Assembly: GCA_037903475.1 (NCBI GenBank)
Contig: JBAJFG010000297.1
Span: 1,674,001 to 1,738,000 of the forward strand
From: Ancylostoma caninum
Lineage: Eukaryota > Nematoda > Chromadorea > Rhabditida > Ancylostomatidae
DNA length: 64,000 nt
Direction: 5' to 3'
The notes below the pieces were generated by a model. It had not been told where the DNA came from, ran no database searches, and saw only the letters and a program-made list of their open reading frames with translations. The translations under genes and the position numbers were made by a program. Shown in pieces: positions 56,492 to 64,000 of the stretch (its first letter is position 1; each line of letters opens with the position of its first letter).

Positions 56492-57266
56492 TGTGAAAAT
56501 ATTACTACAGGTCATACGTATATTACTTTCCCAGATGCTATTTCTTTTTCAACAAAAAAAAACAGCGAACTCCAGAAGAATTAACAATTGACGCTACAGT
56601 TGCTACATCGAATTTGTAGTGCAGTCTCAAATGGCCATTGCGAACACTGGGGTCCATATCCCTCTCATGAAACTTATATCCCACTAGGAAACTTATGCGA
56701 CTCATATCCCACTAGGAAACTTATGCGTTTACTGGACGGGAAAAATTCTGCTTGTCAGATTTCAATGTGAAACGTTGTAAATAAGTCAACAAAAAGATAA
56801 ACATACATTAGAGGCGTTACATTGGAAACATCATTACGGAGCATATGTAGTCTATGACTTTTACAAACCCCTTTCTCTTAGATGTTTCTATACCACCAAG
56901 GACCACGAAGCTTATCACATGCATAAACTCTACTTTACGAGCTTCATTCTCTACTTTCTAGTGACTGCTGTAAAATGAAATTATGCCGATTACCGTTCGC
57001 TAGTTCAGTTTTCATTATAAATATAATAGTTTTAGTGTCGGCGTTTTCAATCGCTAGGAACTACTTATATGATTCACAAATTTAAAACAACAAACAATTT
57101 AGTGTGGAGATATGGGGCGCAAATGTGCGATGGTAGCTACGCAATGGAGGTTTGTGCAGGTGAAGTACGTCGATCGAAATGAATGTCACGAAATCTACTG
57201 AGTCACCTCTCAACTTTCAACTTTTTGGAGCTCCGCAAGAACTAAGTGTATGGGGTTGTCATGGAT

Positions 57267-57330
57267 ATTCTACCGCTCGAGAAGTGTTGTTTACTTCAAT
57301 TCTACCGCTCGAGAAGTGTTGTTTACTTCA
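57267..57330 (+). repeat. 32-bp tandem duplication
   Basis: Two units of ATTCTACCGCTCGAGAAGTG followed by TTGTTTACTTCA. Confidence 0.88.
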
Positions 57331-58369
57331 ATTCATTTATAACATACTAGACGGTATGCCCGGCTTCGCTCAGGTGTTCAATTTCTCCCGGCCATTAAAG
57401 GCTGATGCCAACACTTAATGAACAAAAAAAATCCTTTGTTCAATCGGCTTAAGTGACCCCTCTTCACCCCTCCCCCTTCCCTCAGAAAAATGGGGTAAAG
57501 TTGCTTGACTGGTAAATAAATCCTTCTAAAATGCTTGCCTTATCCACGTTCAGCGTTTCGGAAAATCCCAGAAGGCACGTTGTCACCGACACGTGTGCAA
57601 GAACGCCGGAAAATCAATAAAATCGATAAATCGATATTTCGCCCGAAATGGTTGCCATATTTGTGTTCAGCGTTTCCGGTGTCCTTCTCCCCGAGACAGA
57701 AAAATTTCCAAACTTTATTTTCCGTGATGTACACAACTGGCTGCACTGAAACCAGCAGGAATATTTCGGAATTCCGAAGGAGCAATCAACTGCATCGAAG
57801 ACGAACACCTGCGACTAAACCTATAGGGACGTTGGCAGCATCTATCCTTCCCAGTCAGAGCTGAAAGAAGGAGGACAGGCTGACAGAAACCTCCATAGAG
57901 GATCACTGCTGAATCCACCTCAAGTAGGCTTCGCAGGAGTCAACCAGTGGTCAACACATGCACGTTCTCTAGCGTATACGGGTTGATTCTGCACGAAGGA
58001 GCCAATACGTGGTCAGATACTAACGATAGACTTCATTTTGCTAGACATTCGGGATGGTGCCAAATCACAGATTTCGACTTCAGCGAGAAAAAAATTTTCT
58101 TGAAGGAGCAGGAGGTCCATGGAATATGGCGGTTTTAACTTGTTTCCGTCTCCTATGACTATTTATTTGAACGGAGTTACAGACGAAAAAACAAAATTTG
58201 CAATCTTTTTGCTCGCTACTGTACATACAAACACATGAACACACAAATTTTCACTTTTATATATACAGATACAGATATTTATGTCCGTTTAGCACTTTCT
58301 CTTTGGTCATATAGTTCGTAGCGATTGAGAGCGCTAAGACCTCGTCGTTATAAAAGTCATAAGCAACAA

Positions 58370-58650
58370 CAAAATGCACAGTAAGGTCAAGGTAAAATCA
58401 AGGTAGAAACTGATGTTGGAATCACTTGTCTTCAGCCCATCATCCCCTTTTCAGCGCGCATTAGTGATGATGGTTCCTTCCCCAAATTGCACGGATACTG
58501 GAGCGGAAAGATTTCTTTGGGTCACGTTTGAATATGAAACAGAACAAATCAATAAGTAAAAGTGCAAAAGATGTGAAGATGTTGCTATAGGTCATACTAG
58601 CTTCTCCAGATACCGTTTTTCTCGAAAGTTTCCAACCACTCAAAAGCAAA
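58370..58650 (-). repeat. Inverted partial copy of the dispersed repeat
   Basis: TTCAGCCCATCATCCC and AAAGATTTCTTTGGGTCA match the opposite-strand form seen at 56,350-56,450; clearly diverged. Confidence 0.6.
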
Positions 58651-59779
58651 TATCTAGAAAATTTAATACGATACGACTCACAGTGGACATCTCTCTAGGA
58701 CACTGAGGAGAATGGAGGCATAAAAAACCTCACGAACTTATTCCCCAATCCGACATCTGTGTATAGGTGAAAGTTTGTGTGTGTGTTCATGTGTTTGTGA
58801 GTTCGCGTATTTGTAAGTTTGTGTGTTCCAAATAGGACACGCAGAGGTTGAACCTATCCGAACCAGATTTCTCGTGTCGATTACACAAGAGTCGGTACGG
58901 TATGTAATATTCTGCTCGTATAAAATTCTGCCCAGAATGTAGCACTTGCGAAATTCCGCGCAATTTGGGGGGCTTACCGAATGTGCCACACCTTCACACA
59001 ACTCAGTCCGTCTCTATCTTTGCTGATTCCTTGAAGGATTATGTTTCGCCTGAATTTGAATGTAGTACATACGCACTCATGAGTATCACTATAAACAGCT
59101 TAAAGGCAGCAATCACGCTGAAAAAAGTTTCCTCGTATTTGTGCTCATTTCATAGCTAACATCAGTTGGAGTGTAACTGAAAGAGGAATCACTTGAATCC
59201 TACTACTCGAGTAATGAAACTCGTACGCATGTACAAATGCGCCTGCCATGCTCAACCCCGCCCATTCTCTCTGATCATCTGTGGCTGTGTTTGTCAGCTG
59301 ATAAGGGATCGATCAGGATTTTCCGATAGATCGTGATCCTTTCCACATCCCGGCGGCCTCACCTATCTCAGGCGATAGAACTCGTAAACATGGGCATGCG
59401 TTTAAGTGCTAGCGAATTTTTCCTGTTTGGCAGCGAAAGAAATGTGAGTAGAAAAAAATCCGGAAAATAGTTGCGACCTTCTCTAAGCCAATTTCCAACT
59501 ATTTTCCTCGAAAGAACAACCTAGAAACTTTTTACTGATTTTCTAGGGACATCGATGCAGAAATCCAGGTTATTCCCCTGTGCGGCAGGCAGACTGCTTC
59601 GCAATCGTGCCGGGACCACGCCATAAATTCATGGCACAATGGAGCAGGCTGACCGCTGTACCTTTAATGCCACTATTTTCCTCATTATCCTAGAAATTTG
59701 TACTTATCGTACTTGATTCTCTTAAAAGTGCCTATCGTACTTGGTTTTCTAAACATTTACTTTTAAGTAGATGTGAACT

Positions 59780-61165
59780 TTCGAGAAAAATTGTGTCTCG
59801 AGAAGCAATGCATCGCCTATCGTATAATTTTTACATTTCTTGTATTTTTGTTCATTTATTTACACAACTTACTTACACAGTTTTTTCACATATTCAAGCC
59901 TGACCTGAAGAAATTTTCCCGCTTGAATAACGAACTAATTCGCGGAGAGAACAATCATCACTAATGCTCGCTAGAAATCGGAATGAGGGCTGAAGACGAG
60001 CTATTCTAGCATCCGTTGTTGCCTTTGCCTTTCCCTGCCTTTCCTGTGCATTTTGTTGTTCTGTTTGGTTTTGCTGTGATATAAATTAATGCTGGTTAAA
60101 TTCTTTGTTCTACGAAAGAGATGCATATCGATTGAATGACTGCAGGGCAATTCGGTTATCAGGTTTTGTCGCTGCTGGCTGCAGTCTAGCTGGTCTTAGT
60201 AGATGACCTTGTCATTAAAACTCACAAAGAGCTCTGCACTATTTAGTACGCAGTCTTAATACAATAGTGGAATCACATCACTGGAAAAACGTCCCCTGTC
60301 ACTGAAAGGTTGAATCAGCACCATTTAGACACGTAAGAAACATGTTTACACTTGTTCCACCTGTTCTTGACAGGATAAAAGAGTAGCGACATAGTTTCCA
60401 TGTCCTATCACTTCTAGAGCTGGATATTGCTCAGATGAAATGTACGCTTTGTATTTAGAGATGGGAGTGTTAGGTCTGGATTGAATTCCGCTATAGCTGC
60501 ATTTTATTTTGACAAGAACTATTTCGTTTAGGACAAGAAATAAATGCGTAGAAGTGAGCGAAAATTCCCCGAAAATTCACTCCCCTCCCTCTACTGGGCT
60601 GACGATGTGCTGCTTTTTACAGTCACTGTTTGTGACTTACGCCACTGTTCACGTGGTTCGTTAGTCCTTCACCACAAAAGCAATTTCATTTTTTAAAGAT
60701 TTTTTGTTGATCTCAATCTGTGAGGTTGAACAAGCGGTTAATGAAACAAAGGAGAATAGTCTCACGCTTTCGGGAAATAAAAGAGAAAGTAGTGGAGTAA
60801 TGAAATGGAAGACTGTAGTATGAAAAAAAACCTTTCAAAAGTATTCTTCATTCAAATTTTCATTTCTTACGCTTTGTTGCCCCACGGAATCGACAAAAAA
60901 TAATTGGATTTGCCCGTTCCACCAAATATGTGTGTGCATACGCAAGGCAGAGAGAATTGACGGTTAGTGCAACCGTGCAATGACTTTTAGGGTGCAGCCA
61001 TACTTCAAGAATGTCGCCCAGGCGACCCCATGCCTCTCCTTCGCTTGAGCGACATTGATTTTCGTGCTTGTTGATAGAGTCGTGTCGCAGCGACACGTGC
61101 GAATCAACAACTATGAAAATTGATAATGCCAAGTGATGTCAACGCAGGACACTATACACCCTTCC
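59780..61165 (+). repeat. Dispersed repeat, diverged copy 3
   Basis: Shares successive blocks with 49,130-50,870 in the same order, with a shorter middle. Near 61,083-61,097 it contains the perfect stem GTGTCGC-A-GCGACAC inside a larger inverted repeat (ATTGATTTTCGTGCTTGTTG / CAACTATGAAAATTGAT). Confidence 0.6.
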
Positions 61166-61713
61166 AAGCATAGCAGCTCTTAACCTTTTGCTCTCTTCTA
61201 TCCAAGCCGTTCAGCAAAACCAACGTATTCTTGCATGCGTTCGCAAAAACGTGGCATATTAGAAGAAAAATTTTTGGAAATACAGGCTGCAGGGAAATCA
61301 GCCGGCCATTCTCTTCACTCATCCTGCCATGCAACAACAACCGAATTTTCGGAGAGCTTAAACGAAATCAAATGGTTTCTAATCAACCTCATCCTTTGGA
61401 TTTCAATCCCACCGTTAATTGTCGTTGTACTCATTGTCGCTTGCATTTTTTATCTCAAGCTCTACTTCATCCGTCGAAATTCCATAGCCGCTGCATCCGC
61501 GACGATTGATTTCGCTAGCATTTTAGCACCTAAGCGTCGAAATCAAGCAAGCAGGCAAGTAAACGCAGTCTCGATAGAACTTCAAGAGAACATTCTAATT
61601 TCAGAACCTCTTTGTTCCAACAGTGTATTTATTATTATTACTATTATTATTTCATCTTCTGAAAATTCACGCTTGCCTTATATTAGAATAACGCTTGCAA
61701 ATAGCCAATCACA

Positions 61714-61830
61714 GCTCTTGTGGACAGTGGTGCATCAATTTCATGCGTACTTTCTTCTACGTTTCTCACACTCGAACTTCCCCAAAACGCGATCATTCAA
61801 ACACGAACTTCGCCTGAAAGTAACGCTTGA
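61714..61830 (+). pseudogene. Retroelement aspartic protease remnant
   Basis: 38 codons from ALVDSGASIS to TGA at 61,828. D-S-G-A is the catalytic loop. The upstream frame (RITLANSQSQ) joins only through a one-base shift. Confidence 0.65.
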
Positions 61831-62552
61831 CTTGTATAAGAAACAGCTAAAAGTCGGTGAAGATATACATAAGCTAATGCATAAGTTAGTGCAAATCAAT
61901 AATATCGCGTTTATCGAGAAACAACCATACCCATTCACGTCATGGGTTCTACCACTTTGCCGGGCGAACTAGCAACTTCGTCGAAGCCAAAATTGAGGGA
62001 TATTTCTCTACAATTCCTGTCGATTTCTTCGTAGAGGACAATTTGTGACCATCTGAGGCCATCTACGTTATTGGACGACGTCTTCTAACTCCGAGTGAAG
62101 ACGGCACTTGTTTTATCAACGTGCTCAGAACATTGACTAATGCCCACTTATTCATCCGGGTGAATAATGCTAACGCAATCCCAGCAACGCCTGCTGAATT
62201 ACAGATCTGCTCTATACAACGAATAACACCATATGTTCCATCCGAAGCAGATTGGGACAATTTTCACCTTATTTCCTCACGGAAATTTCATCGGATTATA
62301 ATATCGCGCAAAAAATCGATCTTTCCCGCTGTGCCCTTACTCCGAAATTTCAAGAAGCACTCAAGAGCATTAAAAACAGACAGATCCTCAAACTACATAG
62401 TCCTTATAGATCCCCAGTGAGAAGTGCGCAAAGAGCATATCCCAGAGAAGAGAGGAGCCCGAGAAAATCTTGTCGCTACGGCCTCCATGGCATGCACACA
62501 TCCTTTCAAGGTAATTATCGTCCAGTGTTTCGTAATTGAGAGGAGTCAGTAA

Positions 62553-62687
62553 GATATCGATATCGACATTGTGTACCGCCCAGGAAAGATGAACGTTTTA
62601 TGTGACACACTGTCACGTCACCCTCCAGGGATAAACCACATTGAGTGCGCTAAGGAAAATTCTAGCCCGCCGAACCACAGATATTAG
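62553..62687 (+). pseudogene. Retroelement RNase H C-terminal remnant
   Basis: DIDIVYRPGKMNVLCDTLSR is the conserved end of gypsy RNase H (usually ADALSR). It ends at TAG where the next insertion begins. Confidence 0.7.
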
Positions 62688-62724
62688 GTGCGCGCAAAAG
62701 TTTCGGGTTGCAGTAGCACCTAAT
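62683..62724. mobile_element. Possible mariner-type end
   Basis: TATTAGGTGCGCGCAAAAGT then TTCGGG resembles the outer end of mariner elements (TTAGGT...CAAAAGTTTCGGG). It directly follows the RNase H remnant at a TA. TTAGGTGC also pairs with GCACCTAA 24 nt downstream. No matching right end is visible before the integrase part resumes. Confidence 0.35.
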
Positions 62725-63730
62725 TTTTTTTTAATGCCATAACTCGGCTCAATATCAACGTTTCTATTCAAATCAAAAGCATTGACATCTGCGTAATGTT
62801 ACCAATATAGCAGAAGAATGATTTTTCAGAAGCCTTAAATTTTCACAGGTTTATATCTGAAAGAGTGGCACACGCCGTTTTTGAATAGGGTCTGTTCATT
62901 GAAAGTGTGAGAGCGGATGGAAAGACATAGGAGCTTGAAAAGGGGACATCTTTTGGAGAGTGGCTCTCTGAGTATACAGGGCAAGTTAGATATTCAAAGC
63001 CCGGATAGGCGATTACTCGCTCTGCGATTCCGGGACGACGAACACAGGCCGAACACGCTTCAACTAAACCGCGAGGTCAAAGCTTATTCTGTCGCCCCAG
63101 CTGCCCCGAGCTGTGTTTGCCTCGCAAAAGTTGTGATTCGAGGGCGATTAACTGGCATGGCTCAAACCTAGGATGGCAGCTCAATCTGGGCGCAAGGCTG
63201 TGTTTCTACTGTACACTTAGGTCAGTGGATGCTTACCCGAGCTAGTTCAAAAATAGTCCCGAACACGTACGCGCTCGCCGCAGCAGCATTTGGGTGGACG
63301 CAGCGGTCCTGAGGCGGATTTTCAGATCCCCGCCGCACCCACACGCATCTCGTCTGACCGAATGCTGCACTGGCCCACGGTTTTACCCAGGCCTCAGCTG
63401 GCATGACGAGTCTAGGAGGGCTCGCCTTGCTTCCGCAGAGGCGCAGACACGACTAGGCTCTGATGATCAACCACCGGCTTATATACACCTCTCAGGGGGC
63501 GTGTTGCCAAGTGGCAAAGTGCAGATAGAACGCAGGATATGAGGGGAAGAACGCAGGTTGAACGACAGCACGTGCAGCAGCTACCCCCTTAACGCAGCCA
63601 AAACACGAGGTGTGTTGCTCGCAGCAGTCGGAATCCAGCAGTTTCTCCTCATGCAGTCAAGTCTGCCTTCCATTCCTTGGGTGTGTGGCTTCGCAGCTTG
63701 TGCTGCGTTTGCCTTATCCAGTTATCAGAG

Positions 63731-64000
63731 AAATACATGATCGCCGAACCAATTCCGGACCAGGAGGCTAATACAACTGCTGACATTTTCATCAATTTTC
63801 ATCATCAGTTGCGTAGCTAGATTTGGGCTTCCAGAAATGTTGGTGACCGATCAAAGCTAGAATAACGTGAGTGATCTCTTCAGGCAGACAGAAGATGCTC
63901 AATATCACTCATAAAACCGGCACGCCATATCATCACGAAAGCAATGGCCAAGTCGAGCGAGCAAATCGCCTTAGTAATTTATTGCAATGGCGTCAAACGA
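63731..64000 (+). pseudogene. Retroelement integrase core remnant (continues past window)
   Basis: The D of VTDQ and the E of HHESNGQVERANR are two of the DDE catalytic residues. Interrupted by TAG codons (e.g. after VTDQS) and at least one frameshift. Confidence 0.72.

Larger units (their letters stand above)
52937..56842 (-). repeat. Palindrome 2, right arm (3,906 bp)
   Basis: Mirror of 48,779-52,684. Its outer end, GGAAACATCATTACGGAGC, abuts non-palindromic DNA at 56,843. Confidence 0.95.
56843..59760. other. Intergenic, repeat-rich, no confident gene
   Basis: Holds a 32-bp tandem duplication (57,267), an inverted partial copy of the dispersed repeat (about 58,370-58,650), and GT-rich DNA at 58,770-58,825. 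The 109-codon open stretch at 57,535-57,864 has no recognised domain. Confidence 0.5.
61200..64000 (+). mobile_element. Decayed Ty3/gypsy-type retrotransposon, runs off the window
   Basis: Motifs in order on the plus strand: a hydrophobic segment (WFLINLILWISIPPLIVVVL) upstream; an aspartic protease core ALVDSGASISCV (61,714-61,749); a gypsy RNase H end DIVYRPGKMNVLCDTLSRHP (from ~62,562); integrase words MIAEPIPDQEANTTADIF (63,738), LPEMLVTDQS (~63,831) and TPYHHESNGQVERANRLSNL (~63,919). This is the PR-RH-IN order of Ty3/gypsy pol. Only ~700 bp lies between PR and RNase H, too little for a full reverse transcriptase, and stops and frameshifts are frequent. A foreign segment separates RNase H from integrase (about 62,683-63,590). 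No LTR seen. Confidence 0.75.

Overview
This window is nuclear DNA of a nematode, most probably a strongylid (hookworm-like) roundworm. The evidence is short exons with GTAAGT-type donors and TTTTCAG-type acceptors, a Tc3-family transposase with a 48-nt intron, CR1-like LINE and Ty3/gypsy relics, and a conserved metazoan gene in 12 exons. I see no rRNA, CRISPR or bacterial operon. The strongylid placement is inference. 

Region 1 (1-18,260) is the 3' two-thirds of a plus-strand gene for an EVI5-type Rab GTPase-activating protein. Twelve exons (450-17,290; 460 codons, all splice phases consistent) encode the coiled-coil tail that follows the TBC catalytic domain, which must lie upstream of the window. 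Introns are long (one is 7.9 kb) and carry repeats, including a 0.9-kb GC-rich fold-back element at 9,225-10,121. 

Region 2 (18,260-23,253) is gene-poor. It holds a 913-bp non-autonomous mariner-type element (20,213-21,125) flanked by TA and inserted in a dispersed repeat. An uninterrupted copy of that repeat near 32,540 preserves the empty site. 

Region 3 (23,254-56,842) is the striking part. A 10.28-kb block (D1, 23,254-33,529) recurs in direct orientation as D2 (38,494-48,769) with one difference noticed by eye. D1 is joined at a 5-bp microhomology to a palindrome with ~2.95-kb arms and a 378-bp loop (33,525-39,811), whose right arm runs into D2. D2 is followed 9 bp later by a second palindrome with 3,906-bp arms and a 252-bp loop (48,779-56,842). 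Each D block holds a two-exon gene fragment, a CR1-like LINE fragment, an isolated Tc3-type end, a 60-bp and a 39-bp in-frame tandem array, a broken Tc3-like transposon, a duplicated copy of the last two EVI5 exons, and a fold-back repeat. The palindrome arms hold more LINE fragments and short spliced gene candidates. This is either a young, complex inverted/tandem duplication or an assembly or amplification artefact; sequence alone cannot decide. 

Region 4 (56,843-64,000) is repeat-rich DNA with diverged copies of a repeat also present in palindrome 2. It ends in a decayed Ty3/gypsy-type retrotransposon (protease, RNase H tail and integrase motifs) that runs off the window.
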